Source of the DNA: an uncultured Chthonomonadales bacterium
Lineage (GTDB): Bacteria; Armatimonadota; Chthonomonadetes; Chthonomonadales; CAJBBX01
Direction of reading: 5' to 3'
Length of the DNA: 64,000 nt
Assembly (NCBI GenBank): GCA_938005745.1
Contig: CALLMM010000009.1
Span: 1-64,000, forward strand
How positions within the stretch are numbered: the stretch's first letter is position 1; every line of letters starts with the position of its first letter. This document shows positions 36,695 to 45,892 of this stretch, piece after piece. Below the pieces are notes generated by a model, which was given only the letters and a program-made list of their open reading frames with translations, did not search any database and had not been told where the DNA came from. The translations under genes were made by a program, and so were the position numbers.

Positions 36695-36700
36695 ATAATA
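36695..36700 (-). promoter_or_regulatory. Possible -10 element for the PHP gene
   Basis: Minus-strand TATTAT about 40 bases upstream of the PHP start in a short AT-rich patch; no convincing -35 hexamer is present (CGTAAC at a 17-base spacer). The 145-base gap 36659-36803 also contains the lepA-end remnant. Confidence 0.3.
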
Positions 36701-36744
36701 CCTCTTCCGCCGTGAAAGTTACGACATCCTATCCGGAAACAGTC

Positions 36745-36790
36745 TACTCCCCGATCTTCAGGACGCTGAGGAAGGCTTCCTGCGGGATCT
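36745..36790. repeat. Distal copy of the 46-bp lepA-end duplication
   Basis: All 46 bases are identical to 37510-37555, which is the last part of the lepA coding sequence. Read on the minus strand it would encode [14 protein letters not shown]-stop, with TAG in place of lepA TAA. It has no coding role here and marks the far end of the toxin-antitoxin islet. Confidence 0.9.
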
Positions 36791-36803
36791 TTACGCGGAT
36801 CGC

Positions 36804-37160
36804 TCATGCAGTCAGGGGAAGATAGATTATCTTCCCCTCAAAGTCGCTTTCCAGACCGGCGAATACGCACAGCACGATCTCCTCGATCGCCTGCCCGATC
36901 GGAAGCCAACGCGGAATTTCCAGCGCTCCGGGCATGGGCAGTCCCTCTTGTACCCGATCGCAGGCAAAACGTGTGATGGTGCGGACATCATGCGTTAGCA
37001 GAATGCGCGATTCCCGTGCCGCCCATTCGAGAATGACATCATCCTCTCTACCGGACAGTCCCACATCCTGCACGCGCTCCAGATCAATCGCGGTAAACCT
37101 CCGGCGCAGCCCTCGCACAATGTCGCCGTGAAGGTTTTCGTCCGCCAGCAACTTCAACAT
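36804..37160 (-). CDS. DUF5615 PIN-like toxin
   Basis: 118 residues, typical of DUF5615 PIN-like proteins. It opens MLKLLADENLHGDIVRGLR, with the first acidic residues (D7, E8) of the PIN fold, and the second cluster is seen in GREDDVILEWAARESRILLTHD. PIN-fold proteins usually are magnesium-dependent RNases, often tRNA- or mRNA-cleaving toxins. Its start overlaps the DUF433 stop (TGATG), the standard antitoxin-toxin coupling. Confidence 0.85.
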   Translation of the reverse strand: MLKLLADENLHGDIVRGLRRRFTAIDLERVQDVGLSGREDDVILEWAARESRILLTHDVRTITRFACDRVQEGLPMPGALEIPRWLPIGQAIEEIVLCVFAGLESDFEGKIIYLPLTA

Positions 37161-37504
37161 CAGAGAGACCGCTTCCGCCAGTCCTGTCGCGCCATGAGAC
37201 GTTCACGAAGCCCGGCGGCGGGAAAGCGCGTTTGATTCTCTCGCCTTGTTTCGTCGGCTTCCCGTCGTCCCTGCTCCAGATAGGCTTCCACCTCCTCGCG
37301 ATGGCGCAGATAGTAGCTTATGACGGCATGAACATCCGCCAGTTCCAGCGTATCATAGGCGCGCACAATCTGATCCGCGTCCGCTCCGTCCAGATATGCG
37401 CCGATCACCGTGTCTATCGGCACGCGGGTCTGCCCGACATAGACCACTCCGTTCACTTCTCTCATGGGCGGCGGCTCCGCCGCATGGATTTTCAGGGCAG
37501 CCAT
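37160..37504 (-). CDS. DUF433 family antitoxin
   Basis: 114 residues with a DUF433 helix-turn-helix-like region: VNGVVYVGQTRVPIDTVIGA, then DGADADQIVRAYDTLELADV and AVISYYLRHREEVEAYL. DUF433 proteins are regularly encoded just before DUF5615 PIN-like proteins and are taken to be their antitoxins and autoregulators. Its ATG lies four bases after the lepA stop, and the GGGGAG that would serve it is inside the lepA end, so translation may depend on lepA. Confidence 0.85.
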   Translation of the reverse strand: MAALKIHAAEPPPMREVNGVVYVGQTRVPIDTVIGAYLDGADADQIVRAYDTLELADVHAVISYYLRHREEVEAYLEQGRREADETRRENQTRFPAAGLRERLMARQDWRKRSL

Positions 37505-37508
37505 CTCG

Positions 37509-39317
37509 TTACTCCCCGATCTTCAGGACGCTGAGGAAGGCTTCCTGCGGGATCTCCACGCTGCCGATCTGCTTCATCCGCTTCTTGCCCTCTTTCTGCT
37601 TCTCCAGCAGCTTGCGCTTTCGGGTGATGTCGCCGCCGTAGCATTTGGCGATCACGTTCTTGCGGAAGGGGGCGACCCGGTCCGCCGCGATGATCTTCCC
37701 GCCGATCGCCGCCTGAATCCGCACCTCGAACTGCTGCCGCTCGATCACCTCTTTGAGCTTTTCGACCAGCGCGCGTCCGCGCGGATAGGACTTGTCGCGG
37801 TGCGTGATAAAGGAGAGCGCGTCCACCACCTCGCCGTTGATCAGGATGTCCAGTTTGATCAGCTTCGATTCGCGGTAGCCCGCCGGCTCGTAGTCGAAGG
37901 AGGCGTAGCCGCGAGTCCGGCTCTTCAACTGATCGAAGAAGTCCAGCAGGATCTCCGCCAGCGGCAGCCTGTAGTGCAGCATCACCCGATCCGGCGCCGG
38001 ATGCTCCATGCTGACGAACTCGCCCCGCCGATCCCGCGCCAGATCCATCACCGTCCCGACATAGGTCGAAGGGATGAAGATCGTCGCGTCCACATACGGC
38101 TCCTCGATGGAGGCGATATAGGTCGGGTTGGGCAGGTGCGCCGGGTTGTCTATCCATTCGGTTGTGCCGTCGGTGCGGTTGACTTTATAGATGACCGAGG
38201 GGGAGGTGGCGATCAGATCCAGCCCGAACTCGCGCTCCAGCCGCTCCTGAATGATCTCCATGTGCAGCAGCCCCAGAAAGCCGCAGCGAAATCCGAACCC
38301 CAGCGCGGCGGAGGTCTCCGGCTCAAAGGAGAGCGCGGCGTCGTTCAGCTGCAGCTTGGCGAGGGCTTCCCGCAGATCGGGATAGTCGCTGCTGTCCACC
38401 GGGTAGAGACCACAGAAGACCATCGGCTTGGCTTTGCGATAGCCGGGCAGCGGCTCGGCGGCGGGATTTTCGGCGTCGGTGAGCGTATCGCCGACATTGG
38501 CGTCGCCGATCGTCTTGATGGAGGCGGTGAGGAAGCCGACCTCGCCGGTACGCAGCTGCTCGGTCGTCTCCATCTTAGGGCGAAAGATGCCGACGGTATG
38601 AACCTCGAACTCTTTGCCGGTCGCCATGAAGCGGATACGCTGTCCGGGCTTGAGCGCGCCGTCCACCACCCGCACGTAGCAGACCACCCCCTGATAGACA
38701 TCGAAATGGCTGTCGAAGACCAGCGCGCGCAGAGGCGCGGCGGGGTCGCCGGAGGGCGGCGGAATGCGATGGATCACATGCTCCAGGATCTCACGGATGC
38801 CGATCCCCTGCTTCGCGCTCGCCAGCACCGCGTCATGCGCCTCGACCGCCAGCACGTTCTCGATCTCCTCGCGCACGCGCTCCGGCTCGGCGGCGGGCAG
38901 GTCAATCTTGTTGATGACCGGCACGAGCGTCAGCCCGCTGTTGTACGCCAGGTTGACGTTCGCCAGCGTCTGCGCCTCGACCCCCTGCGCGGCGTCCACC
39001 ACCAGGATTGCGCCCTCGCAGGCTGCCAGCGAGCGGGAGACCTCGTAGGTGAAGTCCACATGACCGGGCGTGTCAATCAGGTTCAGTTCGTAGCTGTCGC
39101 CGTCTTCGGAGACGTAGTTCAGACGCACGGCAGTCATCTTGATGGTGATGCCGCGCTCCCGCTCGATATCCATCGTGTCGAGCAGTTGATCCTGCATATC
39201 GCGCTCGGAGATCGCACCGGTCAACTCCAGTATGCGATCCGCCAGCGTGGATTTGCCATGATCCACATGGGCGATGATGCAGAAGTTGCGAATATGATCC
39301 TGAGTATAGTTGTCCAT
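37509..39317 (-). CDS. lepA: Elongation factor 4 (LepA)
   Basis: 602-residue translational GTPase. G1 [13 protein letters not shown]3 [11 protein letters not shown] and G4 NKIDLP are intact, and the C-terminal domain ([39 protein letters not shown]) is specific to LepA. It promotes back-translocation or ribosome biogenesis at the membrane-cytosol interface. ATG 39317 has GGGAG four bases upstream, which is preferred to 39353. The promoter at 39358 carries an extended -10. Confidence 0.97.
   Translation of the reverse strand: MDNYTQDHIRNFCIIAHVDHGKSTLADRILELTGAISERDMQDQLLDTMDIERERGITIKMTAVRLNYVSEDGDSYELNLIDTPGHVDFTYEVSRSLAACEGAILVVDAAQGVEAQTLANVNLAYNSGLTLVPVINKIDLPAAEPERVREEIENVLAVEAHDAVLASAKQGIGIREILEHVIHRIPPPSGDPAAPLRALVFDSHFDVYQGVVCYVRVVDGALKPGQRIRFMATGKEFEVHTVGIFRPKMETTEQLRTGEVGFLTASIKTIGDANVGDTLTDAENPAAEPLPGYRKAKPMVFCGLYPVDSSDYPDLREALAKLQLNDAALSFEPETSAALGFGFRCGFLGLLHMEIIQERLEREFGLDLIATSPSVIYKVNRTDGTTEWIDNPAHLPNPTYIASIEEPYVDATIFIPSTYVGTVMDLARDRRGEFVSMEHPAPDRVMLHYRLPLAEILLDFFDQLKSRTRGYASFDYEPAGYRESKLIKLDILINGEVVDALSFITHRDKSYPRGRALVEKLKEVIERQQFEVRIQAAIGGKIIAADRVAPFRKNVIAKCYGGDITRKRKLLEKQKEGKKRMKQIGSVEIPQEAFLSVLKIGE
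37510..37555. repeat. Proximal copy of the 46-bp duplication, within lepA
   Basis: The native copy: the last ~15 codons of lepA, identical to 36745-36790. It includes the GGGGAG that can act as the ribosome site of the antitoxin gene. Confidence 0.9.
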
Positions 39318-39357
39318 GCGTCTCCCTGCATCCCGTATCTGTTCGGGGGTCAACGAT

Positions 39358-39366
39358 ATTATAGCA
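39358..39366 (-). promoter_or_regulatory. Extended -10 promoter of lepA
   Basis: Minus-strand TGCTATAAT (39366-39358), an exact TGnTATAAT extended -10, 41 bases before the lepA start. The -35 region 17 bases upstream is poor (CCTGCG), as expected for extended -10 promoters. Confidence 0.6.
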
Positions 39367-39415
39367 TAGCCTGCCGGAGACGCAGGAGAAGAGGAGGTCT
39401 GCGAGCGCGGCGGGT

Positions 39416-41860
39416 CTATCCGCCGGCGCTGAAGCGCACGTCGCGCAGGATTCGCAGCTGATAGAGGGTAAAGCCGATCAGCATCGCGCCCATGATCCAG
39501 GCAGCGGCGGTTGCATAGCCGAACTTCAGGTACATGAAGGCGTTGTACCAGATCTCCAGTCCGATGGTATGGGTGCGGTAGAGCGGGCCGCCCCCCGTCA
39601 TTACGAAGATGTTCTCCATCGCCTTGAACGCGCCGATAAACGCCCCGACCAGATTGATGATGATCAGCGGCTTCAGCGAGGGCAGGGTGATCATCCGCAC
39701 CTTCGTCCAGATGCTCGCGCCGTCCAGATCCGCCGCCTCGTACAGCTCATCGGAGATCGTCTTCAGCGCCGCCAGATAGATGATGCTTCCCGGACCGGCT
39801 CCCGCCCAGACGCCCGGCAGCACCACCGCCAGCATCGCCACGCTCGGGTCGCCCAGCCAGTCTATCTTGACCGTCTCCGGCAGCCTCCAGGGCAGCCCGA
39901 ACAGCCCCGTCAGGCTGTTGAGCAGACCGGCTCCCTGCCCCAGCAGTTGATTGAGCAGACCGTTCTCGGACGGGTCGTAGAACTGCTTCCAAAGGAAGAG
40001 GATCACCAGTCCGGAGGTAACGGCGGGCAGGTAGTAGAGGGTGCGGTAGAGCATCTTGCCGCGAGGAACCTCCGACAGCAGCAGCGCCAGGATGATCGGC
40101 AGGAAGAAGCCCAGCCCCAGACTCAGCCCGACGTAGAGGAAGCTGTTGAGGATGCCGTACCAGAAGGTCTCCTGTGTCGCGGCTTCGATGAAGTTGTCCA
40201 GCCCGATCCACTGCGGCGGCTGGGCGATCTTGTAGTCCTGAAACGCCATCAGCAAGCCGCGCGCCAGCGGAAAGTACGCCCAGACGGCGATGGAGAGGAC
40301 GGCGGGAGCCATGAAGAGCCAGGGAACGATGTGATAACGCCAGCTGCGTATGCCCGCCGGACGCGAGCCGGGATCGCCCGCCGCCCCCAGCGACAGACGC
40401 CGCAGCATATAGAAGACGCCCGTCAGGATCAGCAGAAAGCCGCCCGTCACCGCGCCGAAGGCAATCTGCCGCCGCTTGCGCATTACCTCTTCCGGGACGA
40501 AGTCGAGCAGCTTGGTGTTGATCTTCTCGGCGGCGCGGTCGAGGATCAGTTTCGGGTCGCGATCCGGGTAGAGGATGGCTTCCATCAGCGGCTGATCCAG
40601 CTCCGTGTAGATCATCTGACCGGGAGGCTCCGGCTTGCCCGTCTGGAAAAGCTGCTCCATGGAACGGACCCACTCATCGCTCATCCGCGTGACGAACTCT
40701 TCATAGCCGTGCTTCTTCAGGCTGATCGGGCTGACCGCCTGCGCCAGCCCCGCCTCCACATAGGCTTTCGTCCGCACCGCGTCCGCCTCATCGGAACCCA
40801 TGAATCGGATGAACTCCCAGGCGGCGGCGCGCACCTTCGGGTCTTTTTGCAGCGCGCTGATCCCGAACATCGAGGCATTGATCTCGTTGCCCGTGATGCC
40901 GGTCGGACCTTTGGGCATCGGCGCGATCCCGATCAGGGCGGGACTGATATTGGCGGTGGCGCGGTTGGCGATCACGTCCGACTGGTACTGGAACCACATC
41001 CCCAGCTTGCCCTTCTCCACAAAGTCGCGGAAAAGGCTGGCGGTGCGGATCGCCACGCCGCGCTGCCTGCGCCCGTCGGGCAGCGTCCACTCCTCCACCA
41101 GCAGCTTGCGGAAAAACTGCAGGGCGGTGACGCCCTCCGGCGTGTTGAAGGCGGCGACAAAACGGTCGTCGGGAGTCTTCTTCACCACCTCGCCCCCCGC
41201 CTGCCACAGGAAATTGACCCACCAGTAGGAGGTGCTCTGCGGCGCGGAGTCGAAGCCGAAGCCCCACTGCCCTTTCTCCGGCTTTGTCAGCCTCTGTGCG
41301 TAGCGGTAGAACTCGTCCCACGTCTTCGGGGGACGGTTGGGGTCGAGACCGGCGTCCCGGAACAGGTCTTTGCGATAGTAGAGCGCCTGCACAAACTGCT
41401 GATAGGGGTAGGAGTAGATACGCCCCCGGACGGTGATCGCCTCGCGGATGCCGGGATGAATCTTGTCCATGACGGAGGGGTCGCGCGCGATGAACTCGTT
41501 GAGGGGATAGAGGAAGCCCTGCTGAACGTAGCTCTCCAGCTGGCGGAAGTTGACGTACATCACGTCGGGCGCCAGTCCGCCGGCGATCGCCATCAGCAGC
41601 CCCGACTCGTTGGCGGGTCCCTGCACCTCCAGACCGGTCGCCACCACCAGTCGTATCTCCGGGTGCTTGCGCTGAAACGCCTCGATGACGGCGCGGTTGG
41701 CGCGGCTCCAGGGGTCGGTGGAGTCCTTGCGCGGAACCGCAAATCCGCCGCTGCCCCACAGACGCACCGTCACCGGCTCCTGCGCCTGCGCGCGTACGCA
41801 GGGCAGGAGAAGAGAAAACAACGCCAGGAGAACAACGCATTGCGGAGGCAGCCGGTTCAT
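39416..41860 (-). CDS. Fused extracellular solute-binding protein and ABC permease (MalE-MalF-like)
   Basis: 814 residues. Signal peptide [18 protein letters not shown], then a family-1 solute-binding domain (~residues 30-460: [37 protein letters not shown]). It continues without break into an anchoring helix (~490-510) and a MalF-type permease ([19 protein letters not shown]; five to six further helices) with the EAA loop [20 protein letters not shown]. It would take up a sugar; a separate MalG-like permease and an ATPase are not in the window. Starts right at a predicted transcription start (see 41867). Confidence 0.9.
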   Translation of the reverse strand: MNRLPPQCVVLLALFSLLLPCVRAQAQEPVTVRLWGSGGFAVPRKDSTDPWSRANRAVIEAFQRKHPEIRLVVATGLEVQGPANESGLLMAIAGGLAPDVMYVNFRQLESYVQQGFLYPLNEFIARDPSVMDKIHPGIREAITVRGRIYSYPYQQFVQALYYRKDLFRDAGLDPNRPPKTWDEFYRYAQRLTKPEKGQWGFGFDSAPQSTSYWWVNFLWQAGGEVVKKTPDDRFVAAFNTPEGVTALQFFRKLLVEEWTLPDGRRQRGVAIRTASLFRDFVEKGKLGMWFQYQSDVIANRATANISPALIGIAPMPKGPTGITGNEINASMFGISALQKDPKVRAAAWEFIRFMGSDEADAVRTKAYVEAGLAQAVSPISLKKHGYEEFVTRMSDEWVRSMEQLFQTGKPEPPGQMIYTELDQPLMEAILYPDRDPKLILDRAAEKINTKLLDFVPEEVMRKRRQIAFGAVTGGFLLILTGVFYMLRRLSLGAAGDPGSRPAGIRSWRYHIVPWLFMAPAVLSIAVWAYFPLARGLLMAFQDYKIAQPPQWIGLDNFIEAATQETFWYGILNSFLYVGLSLGLGFFLPIILALLLSEVPRGKMLYRTLYYLPAVTSGLVILFLWKQFYDPSENGLLNQLLGQGAGLLNSLTGLFGLPWRLPETVKIDWLGDPSVAMLAVVLPGVWAGAGPGSIIYLAALKTISDELYEAADLDGASIWTKVRMITLPSLKPLIIINLVGAFIGAFKAMENIFVMTGGGPLYRTHTIGLEIWYNAFMYLKFGYATAAAWIMGAMLIGFTLYQLRILRDVRFSAGG

Positions 41861-41866
41861 ATCCGC

Positions 41867-41895
41867 ATTTTAGCAGGCTGCCTCCTGTGCGTCAA
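41867..41895 (-). promoter_or_regulatory. Promoter giving a probably leaderless mRNA for the SBP-permease fusion
   Basis: Minus strand TTGACG (41895-41890), 17-base spacer, TAAAAT (41872-41867). Only six bases (GCGGAT) follow before the ATG at 41860, so the expected transcription start is the A of the start codon. Confidence 0.65.
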
Positions 41896-41997
41896 GCGGC
41901 ATTGAAGCCCGATTACCGGCTCACATGCGTCGCGTCGGTGCAGACGACGGCTTCGCGGCTCTTCTGTCTCCACTCCACCCGCCTTCCGGGAACAGAG

Positions 41998-42107
41998 GAG
42001 ATTGCTTCGGTCGGCTTCGCCTCCCTCGCAATGACAGGAAGGGGGGCGCCTGTCGCCTCTCGCGCAATGACAGGGAAGGAAAGGCTGATATCCCCTCGCA
42101 ATGACAG
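41998..42107. repeat. Dispersed intergenic repeat, copy 4 (three tandem half-units)
   Basis: GAGATTGCTTCGGTCGGCTT, CGCCTCCCTCGCAATGACAG, then two further degraded half-units (GCCTCTCGCGCAATGACAG, CCCTCGCAATGACAG) in the same orientation. It fills much of the 274-base gap between the transporter and the prepilin gene. Confidence 0.8.
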
Positions 42108-42134
42108 ACCGGAAGGTACTGGCGGGTCGAGCGG

Positions 42135-42905
42135 TTAGTTGAGGTCAAACAGTTCGTCGGTCGAGAAGTCGCCGTCCTGGTCGAGGTTGCCGACCCGGTT
42201 CTGCACGAAGTCCCTCCAGTTCAGCCCGAAGCTGAAGGTTCCAGAGCCGAAAAGCGGGCGGCGGGTCTTCGCATGACCGTCCAGCCAGAGAACGTTGCCC
42301 ATCTCCGAATGGCGTCCATGGAAGCCCGGATAGCCGTAGGAGGGCGGATCGAGATAGGTGTTGCCCTCCAGCGTCGGCGCGGAGTACGCCCAGGTGTTTA
42401 TGCGCGCGGCGTCCGCCATCCAGACGGTCTCCGCCGGCTGGCTGACCGCCGCCAGCGAGATCGGGTTGGGGACGGCGCAGCCGCCGGGATAGGTGAAGGG
42501 CGCCAGATAGGCGTAGTTGTAGCCGTAGCCGGTCAGACCGATGGGCGAACGCAGCCGGTTGGAGAAGGAGGGACACGCCTGTATCTGATGGTTCTTCATG
42601 TAGGGGTAGATCAGCCCCTCCGCCTCGTTGAGCGCGACGCCGTTGAAGCTGCCCCACCAGTAGTAGGTTTTGGGCGTCGGGCAGGAGAAAGCATAGCAGG
42701 AGGTGCAGACGGGAACGACGCGCTCGTCGTAGTCCTGCGCGTACATCAAAGCCCCCAGCCCGATCTGCTTGACGTTGGAAAGACAGCTGGTCGCGCGCGC
42801 CTTCTCGCGCGCCTGTGCGAAGACAGGAAACAGAATGGCTGCCAGGATCGCTATAATGGCGATAACTACAAGCAGTTCTATCAGCGTAAATCCGATGCGT
42901 TTCAC
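42135..42905 (-). CDS. Prepilin-like protein with type IV N-terminal cleavage motif and H-X9-DG motif
   Basis: About 256 residues, GTG start with GGAG eight bases upstream (an ATG two codons earlier would leave almost no spacing). The N-terminus [19 protein letters not shown] is a class III (type IV pilin-like) signal, cut after the Gly by a prepilin peptidase, and is followed by [20 protein letters not shown]. The C-terminal H-X9-DG motif ([14 protein letters not shown]) is the 'prepilin-type processing-associated' domain. Abundant paralogues of this family mark Armatimonadota and Planctomycetes. It probably assembles into a pseudopilus/secretion structure or is anchored at the membrane. Confidence 0.88.
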   Translation of the reverse strand: MKRIGFTLIELLVVIAIIAILAAILFPVFAQAREKARATSCLSNVKQIGLGALMYAQDYDERVVPVCTSCYAFSCPTPKTYYWWGSFNGVALNEAEGLIYPYMKNHQIQACPSFSNRLRSPIGLTGYGYNYAYLAPFTYPGGCAVPNPISLAAVSQPAETVWMADAARINTWAYSAPTLEGNTYLDPPSYGYPGFHGRHSEMGNVLWLDGHAKTRRPLFGSGTFSFGLNWRDFVQNRVGNLDQDGDFSTDELFDLN

Positions 42906-43055
42906 TCTCATCTCTCCTTTCTCTGCAGGCGGGAAAGCGCATACAGATCCGATTCCAGTGTGATCAGTATGACGGGAGTATGTTAAACGCATATTACGAA
43001 GGAGTTAAGTTTGTGTTAAATCGGCGCGGCGGGCGGGCGCACCTGCCCGGCGGGA

Positions 43056-43985
43056 TCAGGACGGGCGCGAGCGCGCCTTCCATCCGTAGCTGACGTACTG
43101 CCACCGCAGGTTCTCGCCCTCCACGTCGAAGACGCTGAAACCCTCCGGATCCACGCCCAGGCGCGGACCCGTCCACCACTCGCCGCAGACCGCGCCGGAG
43201 GTGATGTAGCGCGTTCCCGCGTACTCGCACTCCTCGCGCACATGGGTGTGCCCCTGCAGCACCGCCTTCACGTTGTAACCCTTGAGGATCTCATAGACCT
43301 GCCGGTTGTTGTTGATGATCAGGTTGGCGGGGGTCGCCTCGACGCCGCCGATGGCGTACTGGGTATAGATGGTGAAGAGAGGGATATGCGTGCAGATCAG
43401 GATTGGCCGCTGGCGTCCGACGCGCTCCACCTCCCCTTTCAGCCACTGCAGCTGCTCATCGTCAATCCAGCCGCGATAGCTGCCCTCCGCCGGAGCGATG
43501 CTGTCCAGCAGGATGAACCGCCACTCGCCCGCGTCGAAAGCGCGGTAGAGGGGCGCCCGGACGAAGCGATCCTGAAACATCTTCTTGCCGAAGTCCGGCT
43601 CTTTGCGCTGCGCGTCGTCTTTGGAGAACCAGGCGTAGACATCGTGATTGCCGATGCAGTGGTGCACCGGCATCTCCAGAGGCTTGTACGCCTCCTCCAG
43701 CTTGCCGAACATCGCCAGGGCGTCGGCGCGGGAGAGGCTCATGCCGTTGCTGATGTTGTCGCCTCCGGTGAGGACAAAGTCCGGACGGGGATCCAGCGAG
43801 AGGATCCTGCGCACCGCCTGTCTGATCCCCTCTTCCGCGCCCAGGGTCGGCTGCATGTGCATGTCGGTGGCGTGCACGAATCGGAAGCGGCGGTTCTGCG
43901 CCTTCGCGCTCTCTACAGAGAGTCCGGCGGTCAGTCCCAGCGCGGCGGCTCCAGCCAGCAGGTCACGACGGGTGATGACGGGCAT
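43056..43985 (-). CDS. Exported metallophosphoesterase (TAT-type signal)
   Basis: 309 residues. The N-terminus VITRRDLLAGAAALGLTAGL carries a twin arginine and a hydrophobic stretch, so the folded protein is likely exported by TAT. The calcineurin-like motifs are complete: ATDMHM (D-x-H), GGDN, GNHD, and QGHTH. The substrate is unknown; such enzymes cleave phosphodiesters or phosphomonoesters. ATG at 43985 follows GGAGG by seven bases. It is divergent from the Lrp gene. Confidence 0.9.
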   Translation of the reverse strand: MPVITRRDLLAGAAALGLTAGLSVESAKAQNRRFRFVHATDMHMQPTLGAEEGIRQAVRRILSLDPRPDFVLTGGDNISNGMSLSRADALAMFGKLEEAYKPLEMPVHHCIGNHDVYAWFSKDDAQRKEPDFGKKMFQDRFVRAPLYRAFDAGEWRFILLDSIAPAEGSYRGWIDDEQLQWLKGEVERVGRQRPILICTHIPLFTIYTQYAIGGVEATPANLIINNNRQVYEILKGYNVKAVLQGHTHVREECEYAGTRYITSGAVCGEWWTGPRLGVDPEGFSVFDVEGENLRWQYVSYGWKARSRPS

Positions 43986-44124
43986 CCGTTTTTCCTCCAT
44001 GATCGGGGTATGTGCTCCGGCATCTATTGTACAACGGGAGAACGCACACAGATGTTAAATTCCTGTAAAATTTGCCGGTATCCGGCGCTCCGACGCCCCC
44101 GACCGGCTCCGTTCGCCAATGCGG

Positions 44125-44154
44125 TTGACGACGCCGGACTTTTTCGTTTATACT
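44125..44154 (+). promoter_or_regulatory. Sigma-70 promoter of the Lrp-aminotransferase pair
   Basis: TTGACG (44125-44130), 18-base spacer, TATACT (44149-44154), 38 bases before the Lrp ATG. The 207-base divergent gap also has a minus-strand TACAAT at 44026-44031 that may serve the phosphoesterase. Confidence 0.7.
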
Positions 44155-44192
44155 TACTCAAAATCTCAAGCTCAAGGGAAAGTGAGAGACCC

Positions 44193-44672
44193 ATGCGGGA
44201 GGTTCTCAAAATCCTGGAACAGGACGCGCGCACCAGCCCGGCACAGATAGCGGCGATGACCGGACTGGCGGAGGACGAGGTGCGCCGCCTGATCGCGGAG
44301 TGGGAGCGCAGCGGGGTGATCCGCCGTTACAAGACGGTGGTGGATTGGGAGCGTTTCGGCGAAGAGAAGGTCTACGCCTATATAGACGTGTCGGTCGCTC
44401 CGGAGCGCGGAGCCGGGTTCGACGATGTGGCGTCCCGTATCTACCGCTACCCCGAAGTCCGCTCCGTGATGCTGGTCTCCGGCGGACACGATCTGCGGGT
44501 GGTGGTGGAGGGAGCCGGGATCAAGGAGGTCGCCAACTTCGTTGCGGAGAAGTTAGCCCCTCTAGATCGCGTCACGGCGACCAATACCCACTTCCTGCTC
44601 AAACGCTATAAAGATGACGGAGACATCTTTGTCGAGAGCGACTCCGATCATCGGCTGATGGTCGCTCCGTGA
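44193..44672 (+). CDS. Lrp/AsnC family transcriptional regulator
   Basis: 159 residues. An N-terminal winged HTH (VLKILEQDARTSPAQIAAMT, DEVRRLIAEWERSGVIRRYK) and the C-terminal RAM domain (PEVRSVMLVSGGHDLRVVVEG) that binds amino acids. Such regulators control amino-acid metabolism and often the neighbouring gene. The ATG at 44193 is 39 bases after the promoter; longer frames would pass through the phosphoesterase region. It ends in an overlap (GTGA) with the aminotransferase start, a pair frequently seen in other genomes. Confidence 0.9.
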   Translation: MREVLKILEQDARTSPAQIAAMTGLAEDEVRRLIAEWERSGVIRRYKTVVDWERFGEEKVYAYIDVSVAPERGAGFDDVASRIYRYPEVRSVMLVSGGHDLRVVVEGAGIKEVANFVAEKLAPLDRVTATNTHFLLKRYKDDGDIFVESDSDHRLMVAP

Positions 44673-45862
44673 AACCGTTGAATCAGGTGGTGTCCGCAAC
44701 GCCCCCCTCCGGCATCCGCCGTCTGTTCGATATCGCCAGCCAGATGCAGGATGTGATCTCTCTGGGCGTGGGCGAACCGGATTTTGTCACGCCGTGGCGG
44801 ATCCGCGAGGCGGCGATCTACGCGCTGGAGCGAGGCTACACTACCTACACCTCCAATGCCGGTCTCCTCGAACTGCGGGAGGCGGTCTGCAGCCTTCAGC
44901 GCGCGCTCTACGGCGTGGAGTACGACCCGCAGCAGGAGACGCTGATCACCGTCGGGGTCTCCGAAGGGCTGGACCTCGCCCTGCGCGCCATCGTCAATCC
45001 AGGCGACGAGGTGATCCTGCTCGAACCCTGCTACGTCTCCTATCAGCCGAATATCCTCTTCGCCGGCGGCACGCCGGTTCCGGTCGCATCCCGTGCGGAA
45101 GAGGGCTTTCGTCTGCGCCCGGAGGCGGTCGAAGCCGCCGTCACCCCGCGCACCAAAGCGATCATGCTCTGCTACCCCAATAACCCGACCGGGGCGACGC
45201 AGAGCCGGGTAGACCTGCAGGCGGTGGTGGATATCGCCGTCAAGCACGACCTCTACCTGATCAGCGACGAGATCTACGATCGGCTGACCTATGTCGGACG
45301 GCACACCTGCGTGGCGTCGCTGGAGGGAGCGCGCGAACGCACCGTTCTGCTCAACGGCTTTTCGAAGGCGTATGCGATGACCGGATGGCGCATCGCCTAT
45401 GCCTGCGCCCCGCGCCCGATCGCCGCCCTGATGACCAAAATTCACCAGTACACCATGCTCTGCGCCCCGCACATTGCCCAGAGAGCCGCGCTGGAGGCGA
45501 CGCTCAACGGGGAGAACGATGTGCGCGAGATGGTCGCCGACTACGACCGGCGAAGGCGGTTCTTCGTGCGCGGTCTCAACGCCATCGGGCTGGACTGCGT
45601 GGAGCCGACGGGCGCATTCTATGCCTTTCCGTCCGTTCGCCGCACGGGGCTGACCTCCGAGCAGTTCGCGGAGCGGCTGCTGCAGGAGGAGCGCGTCGCG
45701 GTCGTGCCGGGCAACGCCTTCGGAGCCTCCGGCGAGGGCTGCGTCCGCTGTTCGTATGCGACCAGCATGGCGCAGCTGGAGGAGGCGCTGGCGCGGATGC
45801 GCCGCTTTATGGAGCGCAACCGGGTCTTTGCAGAGCAAGAGGCGAAGGCGACAACGGGATAA
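44669..45862 (+). CDS. Class I/II pyridoxal-phosphate aminotransferase
   Basis: 397 residues of the aspartate/alanine aminotransferase subgroup. N-terminal FDIASQMQDVISLGVGEPDF, the phosphate-binding YTSNAGLLELREAV, YPNNPTGAT, ISDEIYDRLTY, and the PLP lysine in NGFSKAYAMTGWRIAY. It transfers amino groups between 2-oxo acids and amino acids; most likely alanine, aspartate or aromatic amino acids. GTG start overlaps the Lrp stop by four bases, so it is translationally coupled. Confidence 0.92.
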   Translation: MKPLNQVVSATPPSGIRRLFDIASQMQDVISLGVGEPDFVTPWRIREAAIYALERGYTTYTSNAGLLELREAVCSLQRALYGVEYDPQQETLITVGVSEGLDLALRAIVNPGDEVILLEPCYVSYQPNILFAGGTPVPVASRAEEGFRLRPEAVEAAVTPRTKAIMLCYPNNPTGATQSRVDLQAVVDIAVKHDLYLISDEIYDRLTYVGRHTCVASLEGARERTVLLNGFSKAYAMTGWRIAYACAPRPIAALMTKIHQYTMLCAPHIAQRAALEATLNGENDVREMVADYDRRRRFFVRGLNAIGLDCVEPTGAFYAFPSVRRTGLTSEQFAERLLQEERVAVVPGNAFGASGEGCVRCSYATSMAQLEEALARMRRFMERNRVFAEQEAKATTG

Positions 45863-45892
45863 CCGACGCGAATCTGCGAAAAAGAGCGGACT

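Larger units (their letters stand above)
36745..37509. mobile_element. Toxin-antitoxin islet with 46-bp direct repeats at lepA 3' end
   Basis: The DUF433/DUF5615 gene pair sits between two identical 46-bp sequences, so that one repeat-plus-cargo unit spans 765 bases. The arrangement resembles insertion by recombination at the gene's 3' end, leaving lepA intact and a remnant at the far side. No integrase or transposase is present, so it would be a non-autonomous or passenger unit. Confidence 0.5.

Noticed and set aside
39569-41905. Long plus-strand open frame opposite the SBP-permease fusion
   Set aside because: Low-complexity composition (R, H, Q, D, G) typical of an antisense frame; the minus strand has clear transporter domains.
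43242-44192. Long N-terminal extension of the Lrp regulator
   Set aside because: The region belongs to the divergent phosphoesterase; a promoter and ribosome site place the start at 44193.
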